DNA from: Bacteroidota bacterium
Lineage (GTDB): Bacteria; Bacteroidota; Bacteroidia; M30B66
NCBI GenBank assembly: GCA_027483445.1
Contig: JAIXUS010000005.1
Coordinates: forward strand, 255,628-319,627
DNA: 64,000 nucleotides
Reading direction: 5' to 3'
The notes below the pieces were generated by a model. The model searched no databases. It saw only the letters and a program-made list of their open reading frames with translations, and was not told the DNA's origin. Shown here piece by piece: positions 28,501 through 37,932 of this stretch; position 1 is the first letter of the stretch; each line of letters begins with the position of its first letter. Made by a program: the position numbers and the translations under genes.

Positions 28501-31166
28501 AGACCTGTATTGGCCCCCACGGGAACCACCGCATCAATGGTAGTATTGCTTAAGATGGTGAAAGATTCGGCATCCTGACCGTTGAAAGTGACCGATGTAG
28601 CTCCAATAAATCCTGTTCCGGTAATGGTTACATGGGTTCCGGCAGGTCCGCTGGCCGGACTGAATCCTGTGATGGAAACGCTACTGCCGCAAGAAGTAAA
28701 AGAGGTTGTGGTGGTGATGACATTCGAGTTTGCTGAGGTGCTCGTTGGCGCGATTGCACGAACACGGTAATAATAGGTTGTATTGGCACTAAGTCCGCTC
28801 ACGGTTTGGAAGTTAGAGGCCACGGCTAAATCCTGATAACCCGGTACATAGGTAGGGCCTCCCGCACTGAAAGTATGGCTTCCGAGGTTACTCACATTGT
28901 CGACCGGAAATTCGGTCCATTCTGTGGCAAGGGTTACAAAAGCACCGGCTCCTGTACCGGTTGGATTAGTGGTGACTCCCGAGGTTATACCGGCGTTTCG
29001 ACGCAGTGTTTGGTCGCTGGTGGCATTTCCGCCTAAACTCCATTCAGAGCCGGGGTCGTTACCAATCACCCCAAAAATATCGACATAGGAAGCGGTAGAG
29101 ATTTTGAAAAGGCCCACGGCATCGTCTCCGCTGAAATTTACAGCCGAATTTATTGTACTGGGGCCTGCGTAAATGCTTGCTAAGCTGTTACGATACACCA
29201 CAACGCTGTTGTTTGGCAATGTTCCTGAAAGGATAACATCGTTGGTCGCACTTCCAGAGCCATTGGTAAAAAGCCTAAGTCGGTAATCTGCGAGGTTTAC
29301 GGCAGCGCCGGTTCCGTTAAATATTTCGATGTATTTATTGCTGGCTGAACCTTCGACATATTCCGAAATGAACAGGTCTGAAGCCAGACTGCCTGTAAAT
29401 GGTGTCGTGCTGACATCCAGGCGATAGCCTGTAGCCCCAGGAATAGGGTCCCAATTGGCCACAAAGCTGAAGTCGCCCACCGAAGATGCCGGAATGGCTA
29501 AAGGAGCATCCAACGCATTGGTGCTAAACGTTTGCTGGCCTCCGTAGCTTGTTCCACCGGCGTTGATGGCGTATGCAACAAAATAGTAGGTTGTGCTCGC
29601 TTGCAAGCCTGAAACAAGGCTACTGAAACTTCCGGCACTAAGGTTTGAGGCTGGAAGTTGCGTACCGGTGCCCGGCGTAAAACCCGAAACTGTGCTATAT
29701 TCGATGCCGTAGCTGCTCAATGCACTACACCCTGTTGAAGACACAGTTGCAGCCAGTGTAGCCGAATTGTAGGTGATGCCGGTTGCTGTGCCGGTACTGA
29801 GCGAAGCGGTTGTATTGACGCCGCTGCCGTTTGCGGTCACGTTAACCGATGTGGCGCCACCTCCGCCAACCACAATATTGCCGTTGTAGGAAACCACGGC
29901 GGTAGGCGAAAATCGAACATACACCGTTTGCGAAAAGTTGCCGCCCGGCTGTGGAATCGACAGGCTGGTGGAGTAGGGGCCGCCTGCAGCAGTGGCGTAG
30001 GTGAAGCCTGAAAGTGCTGCAACAGTTACAGGGCTGGTGCTGAGGGCCGTTCCGGTAATGGTAAAGCTTGCAGGGCCGTAAACGCTGTTGATGCATTGTG
30101 CGCCAAAGGCGGATACACTTCCGGCCGATAACACGGGCAATGGTGCTGTGGTGCTAAAGCTGAAGGGATTTCCGCTCGCTGTTGCCGTATTGTACATCCT
30201 GTTGGGGCTGCAGTATTCAAAAACTCTCACGAAATACGTCGTTGACGGGCTGAGTCCGCTAATGGCTATTGGGCCAGACCCAATACCATTATAAACTACC
30301 TGCTCACCACTACTGTAACTTAGGTTGGCAGTAGGGTTAGAGCCTGCGGCCGGATTGCTAAAGCTGTTTGTGGTATTGATGACCACGATTCTTCCGGCAC
30401 CATTTCCGTTTGTCCAATTGAGGCTGGCCGAAACATCGGTAACACTGCCTGCTGTAATTGTGCTGGCTTGCGTTGTGGGTGCAGTACAGGCCGAGGCGAA
30501 GCTTGCGGTAACGCTTACATCATCAATACCAATTCCTTGTGAATTCGCCCCTGTTGTATTGAGGTTCCACCGGAGGTAGATGTTCCCCCCGCTGGCAATG
30601 TTGAGTCCGGTGATGTTGAATGCATTAACAGGAACTGTTAGGTTCGGCGGATTGAATCCATAAACGCTGGTTCCGGTTGGAAGTGAGCTGGCTGGAACAT
30701 CGCCGGCACTAACGGCGGTCCATGCACTGCCATTGGTAGAATAGTAAAACTGTACTGATGCAGCCGCAGAGTTTCGGCGATACCGCTCGACATTGTAGGC
30801 AATGGTGAGTTGTGAAATTGCGGAGGCGTTTGTGTTTTGAAAGTGCGCCATAAGGCTGTGAGGACTGGCAAGGGAGCCTGATGTCATCACCCCAACTGCC
30901 CGTTCTGAAGGTGTTGAGCCCCAGTTGTACGTACTTCCAGTGGTTGGAGATCCCGACGAAACCTGGGCACCTACTGTTGTAATTCCGGCGCTAAACATAG
31001 GCGAACCGCTTTGTTGAATTCGCCACGACGTTGGTAAATTAAGTGTAGCCCCGATTGCATCGAAATTCTGCACGATAGGCGCAGCGCTGGGAATGGCAAT
31101 TTGCGCCTTGCTTTCAGTGTGTATCCAAAGGATGAGTAAAAGCAGTGCAATTATTTTTCGGGACAT
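25554..31166 (-). CDS. Giant T9SS surface protein with lamin-tail, IPT/TIG and FN3 domains (1870 aa)
   Basis: A signal peptide (IIALLLLILWIHTESKAQ) leads into the same N-terminal sandwich as its neighbour (IVQNFDAIGATLNLPTSW). Then come FN3 units (SASLNWTNGNGAG, TTYYFVAYAINAGG), two lamin-tail domains (DLFISEYVEGSASNKYIEIF near residue 590 and DLIISEIYDPQSGNIHYIEIF near 900), an IPT/TIG domain between them (SITGFSPASGPAGTHVTI), and a repetitive beta region. The C-terminus carries the LPIELLAFNAS segment and a type A sorting domain ending in HGIYWIRLFDNQ. Lamin-tail domains in bacterial exported proteins are often found with nucleases or adhesins, but no catalytic domain is visible here. It is the first gene of the two-gene unit; 840 bases of intergenic DNA lie upstream. 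Confidence 0.85.
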   Translation of the reverse strand: MSRKIIALLLLILWIHTESKAQIAIPSAAPIVQNFDAIGATLNLPTSWRIQQSGSPMFSAGITTVGAQVSSGSPTTGSTYNWGSTPSERAVGVMTSGSLASPHSLMAHFQNTNASAISQLTIAYNVERYRRNSAAASVQFYYSTNGSAWTAVSAGDVPASSLPTGTSVYGFNPPNLTVPVNAFNITGLNIASGGNIYLRWNLNTTGANSQGIGIDDVSVTASFASACTAPTTQASTITAGSVTDVSASLNWTNGNGAGRIVVINTTNSFSNPAAGSNPTANLSYSSGEQVVYNGIGSGPIAISGLSPSTTYFVRVFEYCSPNRMYNTATASGNPFSFSTTAPLPVLSAGSVSAFGAQCINSVYGPASFTITGTALSTSPVTVAALSGFTYATAAGGPYSTSLSIPQPGGNFSQTVYVRFSPTAVVSYNGNIVVGGGGATSVNVTANGSGVNTTASLSTGTATGITYNSATLAATVSSTGCSALSSYGIEYSTVSGFTPGTGTQLPASNLSAGSFSSLVSGLQASTTYYFVAYAINAGGTSYGGQQTFSTNALDAPLAIPASSVGDFSFVANWDPIPGATGYRLDVSTTPFTGSLASDLFISEYVEGSASNKYIEIFNGTGAAVNLADYRLRLFTNGSGSATNDVILSGTLPNNSVVVYRNSLASIYAGPSTINSAVNFSGDDAVGLFKISTASYVDIFGVIGNDPGSEWSLGGNATSDQTLRRNAGITSGVTTNPTGTGAGAFVTLATEWTEFPVDNVSNLGSHTFSAGGPTYVPGYQDLAVASNFQTVSGLSANTTYYYRVRAIAPTSTSANSNVITTTTSFTSCGSSVSITGFSPASGPAGTHVTITGTGFIGATSVTFNGQDAESFTILSNTTIDAVVPVGANTGLLRIADAGACFGSSTSNFNFLNIQGACAGVLSDLIISEIYDPQSGNIHYIEIFNGTGNTVDLTGTNDYSIRLLNKSSNTDPSPTVYNLDISGDILQNEVKVYYAGQVGSLVSTPAQGFAVGFNDFDEIQLLKNGSIIDRVQGPNNIGYNYRRNASVTGPNATYTASEWTIITTSETSDNIGVYGVNTNFEITANPDDQSGELCDLVAFTVAANNPSVSYQWHYLNSAGNWLPVGTLAQTSGTTSPTLTINPINGYDQLQVYCLVSQVGCQKLSHAARINELPNSRSFFRSAASGNWNSPGVWEFATTAGGPYTAACTWPTASNSSDVRITSGRTITVSGQDLVIDQLTVESGAELILSTTDAITWANGSGIDFTLNGTFTDNANSGGGNGVFANTGATWQMGSAGTLIKTNTSSFAVYRDNYEGGMSLIPATSNIIIRSVSGSNPAFTAVGNTFYPNLTFESTAGLWNPVLVGSRFNGASNFPTIKGTLDIGGSGAGTVIIYNQNTNATPVTVLGDVIIRPSNILTNAGAQSGTGFDIGGNLTVNGTLTVQSAGLGQYLRLSGASQQSISGSGTINTQNLHINNTSMAGIELQRDLRVNNELRMIAGSIHTGTNLLELGTGISNRGSLNYTSGFVVGRMRRWFNGLNTGDNTGKFPMGVFNGIYYDRSALLEYTTAATNGGHLTVEFIEQPMANVGSGLPIAAANTGGAAFNVEYVENEGYWKIDNQPGTLNDGAYTLKLTGEGFQTITDLAGLTMLKRIAAGSWTCEGNHLAASGTLSKPIVERSSLTGFSNFGFGSGANNPLPIELLAFNASPEADHVALNWTTASETNNAWFEVERSINFVDWKMVCRQPGAGNSNTLLQYADKDLQPLMGISYYRLKQTDFDGTTSLSNPVAVRYTPKGGLWAVSSFIPQGQTAQIVLSRPVQNLHLEIFDATGRMIGRKLCNGQQIMVDFQNLDLKHGIYWIRLFDNQNAQILNFVW
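25685..26091. repeat. Near-identical 3' segment shared with 18836-19242 (copy 2)
   Basis: Second copy of the segment described at 18836-19242, in the same orientation and at the equivalent place in the paralogous gene. Confidence 0.75.
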
Positions 31167-32006
31167 GGCACATAAGTTCCGGGAAGCTTACCGCGCAAAT
31201 TGTCTGCACGGTAAAGCAATCCCATTGTACGCGACAAAAGTCGTTTGCTCGCTTTGCCTCAATAAAGCCTGCCTTTTAACCTTTGGTTAGGCTTAGGTTA
31301 AGGGTGTTATGCTTTGGTTATTTGAACGTGTCCTCTGTGTTGCTTAGCGATGGCTTTAGCTTCAATAATTATGGCCTACAAAAGATACTCAATAGTTATT
31401 GAGGCCCTGTTTGAACAGTATTTTTCGCAAGATTTTTTGGATCCAGCTACATGAAATTCATGCATTTTTTTTGAGAAAAATTTTGGATTTCTAAAGCTAG
31501 AATTATTGAATTTAAAAAGGTATCCGCAGCTTGCCGAAAGCCATTTACCAATTTCCCATGTTGTGTGGTTTCTGCTTGGTGATTGGATTTACTGGTAGCC
31601 CAATTAACCATCTATCAGTAAGAAAATCAGCTTATCCAGCGGTCGCTCCCTTATAAAGCCTTGTATATTAAGCAAATCAGCTTATTAACAGTTTACGTGT
31701 AATTGTGAATAAACCACCGGTGTTCTGAAATACTTGCATTCTATTCAAAAGCCTTATTCTTCCTGAAGTGCAGATAGTGTTTTAGTATGTCGCCTAAGTG
31801 TTTACAAGTGCACTTGAGGTGTATTTTGTGTAGTGTCAGCTTGTCGCCGGTAGTTTGAATCAGAATCGAAAGTAAGTGGCTTCATGTAAGTTTAGCTAAG
31901 GCTTTCATTATCAGTAATGTATGCTTCCGGTAAGATGGCTGCCAACAAGGGTCAGCATGCCAGTTTTATTCGGTATTGATTTGCGGAACCATCACAATTG
32001 TCCCCC
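31167..32006. other. 840-base divergent intergenic region
   Basis: It lies between the divergent giant surface-protein gene and the metallopeptidase gene. It is AT-rich with no convincing open frame. AAATCAGCTTAT occurs twice (near 31624 and 31674). No perfect promoter pair was found for either gene, and no structured RNA was recognised. The length suggests regulatory content. Confidence 0.4.
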
Positions 32007-34838
32007 ATGATTTCAAAGTTCCGCATTCGCCTTCTGCTATGCACGCTGCTTCTCCTTTCTACTACAGCCTTCAAGGCCCAGAATTCGGAGGTGTTTGAGC
32101 GTTTATCGCAGCGCTCAAAAACGCAAGAAGCCTATTCAACAGCGCTGTTCGAGTCGGTTGACGATGATTCCGTTTCAGAAGCGACGCTCGCCACCAACGA
32201 ATATGTTTCGCTAAATCTCGACGCAGACCGTTTGATTCGTCTGCATTCCGAAGCTCCGCAAATCCTTAAACTAAGTCTTCCCGCTCCCGGTGGAGTCGGA
32301 ACATGGCAAATTGAGGCCTACAAAGCCGAAATCCTCACACCAGATGCTCAAGTGGTGGATTCGGAGGGCAAAAATCACCCATTCAAAAAGGGCGTATTTT
32401 ACCATGGTATTCTCAATGGCGACGCTGCTTCCGTGGTATCGCTTTCCATTTTTGCCGACGAAGTCATCGGAATTCTCTCTCATGCCGGTGGAAACTACGA
32501 CCTCGGGCGGTTCGGAACGTCATCCAACAACAACTATATTCTGTATCGCTCTAATGAGTTGAGCAGCCGTATTCCATTCCAATGCGGCACAAGCGACGTT
32601 GACCAGCTGCCCGAAGTGGCCTCAAGCACCGGAACTTGCCGTGTTGTGCGCGTTTACCTCGAATGCGATTTCGACATGCACACCCGCCGCGGCTCCGTGG
32701 CCAACGTAACCTCATTTGTTACGGCCCTGTTTAACCAGGCCGCAGCGCTGTTCACCAACGAACAAATTACCACGCAGATTTCTGAGGTATTCGTGTGGAC
32801 CAGCGCCGATCCTTACGCCAGCCTTACAAATCCAAGTACCATTCTGAGTAATTTCCGCACCAACAGGGCCACTTTTAACGGAAACCTCGCTCATTTGCTC
32901 TCTACACGCTCTACCAACATGGGTGGCATTGCCTATCTCGATGTGCTGTGCAGCAGCTCTTTCCGCCATGCCTTCAGCAATATTTTCAATTCTTTTAGCA
33001 ACGTGCCAACCTACTCATGGTCGGTAAATGTGTTTACCCACGAAATGGGACATAATCTCGGCTCTAACCACACGCAGTGGTGCGGTTGGACTGGTGGTGC
33101 TCTCGATAATTGTTTTACCACCGAAGGTGGATGTCCTGCCGGTCCTGCTCCAGTGGGCGGCGGAACCATAATGAGTTATTGCCATCTGGTGGGTGGAGTA
33201 GGAGTGAACTTCTCCAACGGCTTTGGAACGCAGCCCGGAAACCGCATCAGATCGAGGTTTACCAATGCAACATGTATTTCAGGAGGTCCTTCAATCGCGG
33301 TAACTCCGGCTAACACAACCATTTGTTCGGGAGCATCAGTAAGTCTCACAGCATCAGGAGCCACCAGCTACACTTGGGCGGCCGCGGCAGGACTCAGTGC
33401 CACAACCGGAGCTACCGTTACCGCCAGCCCAGGCACAACCACAACCTATACCGTATCGGCCACCGCCAACGGATGCACCTCAACCGCTACAGCAACCGTT
33501 ACTGTAAGGCCTTCACTCAATTTCGGAACGCTGGCTTCAGGCAATCAATCGTTTACCGGTTCGGGCGATCCGGCAGCCATCCAATTCTCCAGCCTTCCAT
33601 CGGGAGGTTCGGGAAGCTTTAGCTATCAATGGTATTCAAGGTCAGGCATCGTGGCCGCACCCAGTGGCACATCCACAAGCGGTTGGACAGCCATCAGCGG
33701 AGCCACTGCCAGTAGTTACGATCCTGGTGTCATCACCACCAGCACCAGCTACGCTGTTATGGTTAACCCCACTGGCACACCCGATTGTTCGGGGGCTGTT
33801 TGGGCTTCGGGCGTTCGTCAGATTACCATTTCGAGCACCGCGGTTTTCAACCCGGGTACCTTGAGCAGCGGCAACCAGAGCTTCTGCTCAGGCGGTGGAA
33901 ATCCCAATGCAATCAGCTTTAGCACCTTACCGAGCGGAGCCGCCTCATTTAGCTATCAGTGGTACTTCAGAGATGGGCTGCAAACTCCGCCAAGCGGAAC
34001 ATCCACAACCGGTTGGACAGTCATCAGCGGTGCCACCGCGAACAGCTACGACCCACCGGCTGTAATTACCGTGAATCGCAGTTACGCCTGCCGGGTAACA
34101 CCGGCGGGAGGTTCTGCAGCTTTTGCCTCAGGAGTTCGCCAAATAACAGTATTGCCGGCCTTTTCGGCGGGAACCATCAGCAGTGGCGACCAAAGTTTTT
34201 GTGGCACCGGTAATCCTTCGGCCATTCAACTGAGTAGCAATCCAGTTGGCTCGGGAGCCTATCAATACCGCTGGTACTTCAAGGAATCTGCAGCCGAGGC
34301 ATGTCCAACCGGAAGCAGTACCACCGGTTGGCTCACCAACAACACTTCGCCCAACATCAGCGGCACCAGCACTACCGGCTTAGGTATGAATTTCGACCCG
34401 GTTAGCGCGGGGGCACTCAATAGTGGTAGGACTTTCGCCTTGTTCATAACTCCAGTGGCGAACGGCTCTACACCCGCCTGCGGAACTCCGCAATGGGCCA
34501 GCCAGTGTCGTAAAACTTTTGTCACCACCTGTACCTTGTCGGCCGAAGATTCTCTCAGTGCTTTGCCTGCGGCTGATGACGTTCCGGCCATGCTTGGGGC
34601 CGCGTATCCTAATCCAGCCAAGGAACAGGCAAATTTCCCCGTTCATGTTCCCGAAGACTGGTCGGAAGCCCGATTTGAGATTTTCGATATTCACGGACGT
34701 GTGGTTTATGCAGAGCGCCTTGCAGAGGGCCAATCCTCAATTGTTACCTGGCGGTGGTCTGTGGGCGGCACGTATTTTTATCGGCTCAGCGGTGTTGGGC
34801 GCAGTTCTGAGGTACAGAAGCTTGTGCTTTTGCCTTAG
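32007..34838 (+). CDS. Reprolysin-type zinc metallopeptidase with Ig-like repeats and T9SS C-terminus
   Basis: A secreted metzincin of 943 residues. After the signal peptide (LLLCTLLLLSTTAFKAQ) and a propeptide-like region to about residue 205, the catalytic domain carries the zinc motif HEMGHNLGSNH (HExxHxxGxxH, about residue 344) and a Met-turn in GGGTIMSYCH. C-terminal to it are an Ig-like domain (ITPANTTICSGASVSLTASG) and three closely related repeats of about 105 residues (FSYQWYSRSG, FSYQWYFRDG, YQYRWYFKES). The end is a type A sorting domain (AAYPNPAKEQANF, FEIFDIHGRVVYAE, GGTYFYRLSG). I start at ATG 32007; the frame extends three codons to a TTG. It probably degrades extracellular protein. 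Confidence 0.9.
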   Translation: MISKFRIRLLLCTLLLLSTTAFKAQNSEVFERLSQRSKTQEAYSTALFESVDDDSVSEATLATNEYVSLNLDADRLIRLHSEAPQILKLSLPAPGGVGTWQIEAYKAEILTPDAQVVDSEGKNHPFKKGVFYHGILNGDAASVVSLSIFADEVIGILSHAGGNYDLGRFGTSSNNNYILYRSNELSSRIPFQCGTSDVDQLPEVASSTGTCRVVRVYLECDFDMHTRRGSVANVTSFVTALFNQAAALFTNEQITTQISEVFVWTSADPYASLTNPSTILSNFRTNRATFNGNLAHLLSTRSTNMGGIAYLDVLCSSSFRHAFSNIFNSFSNVPTYSWSVNVFTHEMGHNLGSNHTQWCGWTGGALDNCFTTEGGCPAGPAPVGGGTIMSYCHLVGGVGVNFSNGFGTQPGNRIRSRFTNATCISGGPSIAVTPANTTICSGASVSLTASGATSYTWAAAAGLSATTGATVTASPGTTTTYTVSATANGCTSTATATVTVRPSLNFGTLASGNQSFTGSGDPAAIQFSSLPSGGSGSFSYQWYSRSGIVAAPSGTSTSGWTAISGATASSYDPGVITTSTSYAVMVNPTGTPDCSGAVWASGVRQITISSTAVFNPGTLSSGNQSFCSGGGNPNAISFSTLPSGAASFSYQWYFRDGLQTPPSGTSTTGWTVISGATANSYDPPAVITVNRSYACRVTPAGGSAAFASGVRQITVLPAFSAGTISSGDQSFCGTGNPSAIQLSSNPVGSGAYQYRWYFKESAAEACPTGSSTTGWLTNNTSPNISGTSTTGLGMNFDPVSAGALNSGRTFALFITPVANGSTPACGTPQWASQCRKTFVTTCTLSAEDSLSALPAADDVPAMLGAAYPNPAKEQANFPVHVPEDWSEARFEIFDIHGRVVYAERLAEGQSSIVTWRWSVGGTYFYRLSGVGRSSEVQKLVLLP

Positions 34839-35058
34839 TTTTGGCACCTTAACGGTGGATGACCGTTCGTTTTTCCGCTGGTCTGATCACGAGCGAGGTT
34901 TATGAGTATGACTCAGCCTAAAGCATCTGCTCGATTAGCAGCGGGTTAACTCGCCTGAAATCGGAGGCTTGTTAATACCTGCAGGTTGTTCGATTAAGGT
35001 GTAACGGTTTCTTCGCCATCGATTGGTCTGTCCCGTTGAATTTAGAACAGTTTACACA

Positions 35059-35700
35059 TTAGCACCCCACCGTTAATTCCAGCACGAGAATAAATTGCTT
35101 CAATTTCCCATCCACCGGCTGTTCTAGCTTTAGAAAGTACCGGGATGTGTAGGCCGAAAGGGTCTGGTTTTCGTTTAGTTTGGTATTTTCGGCCAATGCC
35201 TCCAGCTCTGCCATCTTGCCATAATCGCTTTCGTCCTTGTAGCTGGTCAGCTCGAATTTTTGCTCGAGGCCAAAGGGCAGGCTATACCATTGTGATTGGA
35301 AAATCGGACCACCTTCGTACTCGTAGGTTTTTCCGTCGTTGCCCACAAACAGCCGTTTCTCTTCCATTTGCTCAAGGCTGAGGGCATCGTTGCCTGGTTT
35401 GATGAATTTAAACTCAAGGTCCATGGCCACTGCACCCATGGCGAGCTCGTAAAAGATGCTGTCACCCTCAAGCGTCTTTTTCCGGGCACGTTCCTGCAAT
35501 GCTTCAGGAATTTCGAGTTCTAATTCGTTGGGGATTAAAATGAGTGTGGTGTTTCTATTCTGGTTACTGTCGGGAATTGCAGTTGCGGCAACGCTATCCA
35601 CTTGCACAGCCTGGGTTTCGGAATTGCCTCCACAGCTTGTGAAAACAATAACCAGACTCAACAAAACGAAGCGAAATCCGAAAGTGGCGAAGTATTTCAT
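35059..35700 (-). CDS. Hypothetical lipoprotein
   Basis: A 213-residue protein beginning with a lipoprotein signal (LLSLVIVFTSC, with Cys near residue 23 followed by GGN). The mature part is acidic and moderately hydrophilic with no recognised domain; LEIPEALQERARKKTLEGD looks helical, and the C-terminus (KLKQFILVLELTVGC) is strand-like. It stands alone between the metallopeptidase gene and the broken HTH gene. Function unknown. Confidence 0.65.
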   Translation of the reverse strand: MKYFATFGFRFVLLSLVIVFTSCGGNSETQAVQVDSVAATAIPDSNQNRNTTLILIPNELELEIPEALQERARKKTLEGDSIFYELAMGAVAMDLEFKFIKPGNDALSLEQMEEKRLFVGNDGKTYEYEGGPIFQSQWYSLPFGLEQKFELTSYKDESDYGKMAELEALAENTKLNENQTLSAYTSRYFLKLEQPVDGKLKQFILVLELTVGC

Positions 35701-35793
35701 GAGTGGAAGGTAGGATTAATCATCGTACACCCTGATTAATTTATTCTTTGTGCATTTGAATGAAATGGGCTAAATCGAGTTTTATTTCACGGC

Positions 35794-36345
35794 TTAATTG
35801 GCTCCCGGAGATTGTTCGGCGTATTTTTTATAAACCTGCAGCTTCGCTTCTACGAGCGATAATTCAAGACTTAGTTTTGCGCGCTTTTTGTCAAGGAGCG
35901 CAGCCTCTTTTCGATGTTTTTCCAGTTGTAATTTCATCCATTGCTTTTCCAGTTCAAATCCATTGCCTTGCTCAATCATGCTTGAAACAAAAGATGTGGT
36001 TTTGTCGATGTTGATGGCTTGCCGTAAAAGGTCCAGTTTTAAGCTCAGCGCCTTTTGTATTAAGTCGAGACTCCGAATTTTCAGGTTTAGCCCGGGTTCC
36101 GGCTCCTCTTTAATTGTTGGTTTGGCAGCATCCATTACCGGGGCGAGACAGCGCTCCCATTCTCGTTCAATTTGTAAATATCGAATGTAGGTCATGGTTG
36201 CAAACGATCTTGATTGGCTCTCAACCATTGCCAGAGCACTCCGGTTTATGCCCAACAGTTGTGCAAACAATTCTTGTCAAATGCCGAACTTCAATCGAAG
36301 ATCGAATTTTGGTTGGCGTTTTCTCTTTCTCAGCCTGTGTACCAT
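35794..36345 (-). pseudogene. HTH (XRE-like)/coiled-coil gene interrupted by in-frame TGA
   Basis: From ATG at 36345 the frame runs 22 codons (MVHRLRKRKRQPKFDLRLKFGI), meets TGA at 36277-36279, then continues 160 codons without interruption to 35794. The continued part reads QELFAQLLGINRSALAMVES, the second half of an XRE-type helix-turn-helix. It then becomes a long coiled coil (LDLIQKALSLKLDLLRQAI ... LDKKRAKLSLELSLVEAKL). The intact relative at 60500-61039 aligns without gaps across the stop: LRSLFSVTQAEMAAFLGI against LRLKFGI*QELFAQLLGI. The TGA falls where Thr or Ser is expected (TCA to TGA would be one change). Restored length is 183 residues, against 179 in the relative. A TTG at 36270 could restart translation but would cut the HTH. 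Confidence 0.65.
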
Positions 36346-36470
36346 TTTAATCAAAATTATTGTTGTGACTCACAGGGTGGAAAAAGTTTGGTTTGGCACA
36401 AGAGTGATTAGAAGAAATTTATCCTGAAGAAGGTTTTATTGATGAAGGTATGATAGTTCGAGAATAAGTA

Positions 36471-36714
36471 GGGCTTACTGAAAAACACTCAATAGATTTA
36501 TTGATTACGCTTTAGCCTCTGTTTGAATTAGACCTAGTGCAAGGGTTTTTAGTCGAGCCTTTGAAAATCCTTGCACGCTTAAATTCATGAAGTTCAATTT
36601 TTCGTTAGCCAGAAATACAGCATCTGCTTCGTTGTCCGCGGCTCGCAGTATTCAATATACAGCTTCGCCTAGACGCCTCACATCAGCTGCATTTCTGACT
36701 TTTTCAGTAAGCCC
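36471..36714. mobile_element. Internally deleted insertion sequence (244 bp) with perfect 15-bp terminal repeats
   Basis: GGGCTTACTGAAAAA (36471-36485) and its exact complement TTTTTCAGTAAGCCC (36700-36714) bound the element. TAAGTA is present on both sides (36465-36470 and 36715-36720), a good 6-bp target duplication, although a 4-bp AAGT reading is also possible. Inside, the minus strand encodes the end of what looks like a transposase (EKLNFMNLSVQGFSKARL near the end, stop at 36505-36507). An imperfect hairpin GTGCAAGG...CCTTGCAC is also inside. The terminal sequence resembles IS5/IS1182-type ends from memory. It is too short to encode a transposase, so it is a MITE-like derivative. Confidence 0.7.
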
Positions 36715-36867
36715 TAAGTAATTGTGAAGGGGAAAGGACTAGGCAATTGCTTTAATTCTAAGAGCGCCCTGTCGAAGTCTTTTTTCATGTTATCGATTTA
36801 AAAAAGCCTCTTGAATTCAGGTTGAAATTAATTCAGCGTGATGCTTCTGAAAGTGAGTCGCAATACC

Positions 36868-37380
36868 TTATTCTGAGAGGTATTTATACTTATTTTCATC
36901 GTCAGTACCAAAAGTTTGGTTTTGGATATGCCAAAACTCCGAATCCAAAACCGGAGCCAGGCGGTGTCTTCGCCCCAGATTGTACACCACCACTTGCTGT
37001 TCAAAGGAAGCCCAATAAATATTGGAGGAATTATAATGCGGCGACATCGAGAAAATCAGCAAACGCTCGGCCTCTGAAATGGCCTCCGACCAAAATTGCT
37101 CTTCTTCCTGCTTGTTTAGAATAGGCGCCTCTTTCTGCTTACAAATCCTCCCCAAATACACCGACACCGGCATCGACTCCTTACTCAACCACCCATGCTG
37201 CCCCAGTCGTGTGGCAAATTTCTGGTCTTGCGCTTTACCAATATACAGAACGGTTTCAGGTCCGTTGGTAATGTGATAGCCCACAATCATATAAATGCCA
37301 TAATCGTGTGCTTTGGTAAACGTTGGTATTTCGCTTTCAGGATATGGACCTGACCAGTGGAGGAGGATGGGGGAGGGCAT
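36868..37380 (-). CDS. GIY-YIG-like nuclease-fold protein
   Basis: A 170-residue protein. The pattern DYGIYMIVGYHI followed by TVLYIGKAQDQKFATRLGQHGW matches a GIY-YIG domain: GIY is GIY, YIG is YIG, and an Arg follows in ATRLGQH. The Glu in SEAERLLIFSMSPHYNS is in place for the metal-binding residue. GIY-YIG proteins are small endonucleases; whether this one cuts DNA cannot be told. It lies at the left end of the defence island, on the same strand, 29 bases after the small gene 37410-37676, and mirrors another GIY-YIG gene at the right end (57560-58417). Confidence 0.75.
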   Translation of the reverse strand: MPSPILLHWSGPYPESEIPTFTKAHDYGIYMIVGYHITNGPETVLYIGKAQDQKFATRLGQHGWLSKESMPVSVYLGRICKQKEAPILNKQEEEQFWSEAISEAERLLIFSMSPHYNSSNIYWASFEQQVVVYNLGRRHRLAPVLDSEFWHIQNQTFGTDDENKYKYLSE

Positions 37381-37409
37381 GGGGAATGGTATTCAAATAA
37401 CATTTGCAA

Positions 37410-37676
37410 TTATACTCGTTCAATTTTCCAGCGTTTGCTTTTCGGGTTTTGAGATGCACCTGTAACCATTGGAATTAAATTGTCCCGACCGTCTCTGAGT
37501 ACTTGTCGGAAATTAAAACCTGGTTTTGGATGTCCAACTTTAGAAAGCACTCCATTTTTATCCAAAATCTCAGCGCATTGATCGGCTGTGAGTTCAACGA
37601 TTTCGTTGGCTTGCATGTACTTTTGCAAGAACGCTGATATTTCTGCTACTTTGCTTGAAGTGACTGGTTGTTTCAT
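37410..37676 (-). CDS. Small hypothetical protein, probable DNA-associated domain
   Basis: An 88-residue protein with no recognised family. It has an N-terminal helical stretch (SKVAEISAFLQKYMQANEI), an LTADQCAEILDKNGVL segment that could be a winged-helix turn, and a C-terminal FNFRQVLRDGRDNLIPMVTG motif. I recall that motif from small domains next to restriction or integrase genes, unchecked. It precedes the GIY-YIG gene by 29 bases and is probably co-transcribed with it. Confidence 0.55.
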   Translation of the reverse strand: MKQPVTSSKVAEISAFLQKYMQANEIVELTADQCAEILDKNGVLSKVGHPKPGFNFRQVLRDGRDNLIPMVTGASQNPKSKRWKIERV

Positions 37677-37932
37677 AGTAAAAATAGAATTTCAGATTTA
37701 GGTTTCAATTTTTGACGAAGTTCTTCAATGGCGAATTTTTAAACTCTATGGTGAAACATCAAATGTCAATATGTGCGAAGAGGTGTATCATCTTAACTTG
37801 TATACACATTTTTCTCGTTAAACGGATTTGAGACCTTTACACTCTAATTTTCCGTTTACTTCAATAAAGGTTTACTGAAATATGCATCGGCATAAATTTA
37901 AATATTATCGGCTAAAAATAGCTGTTTATTAT

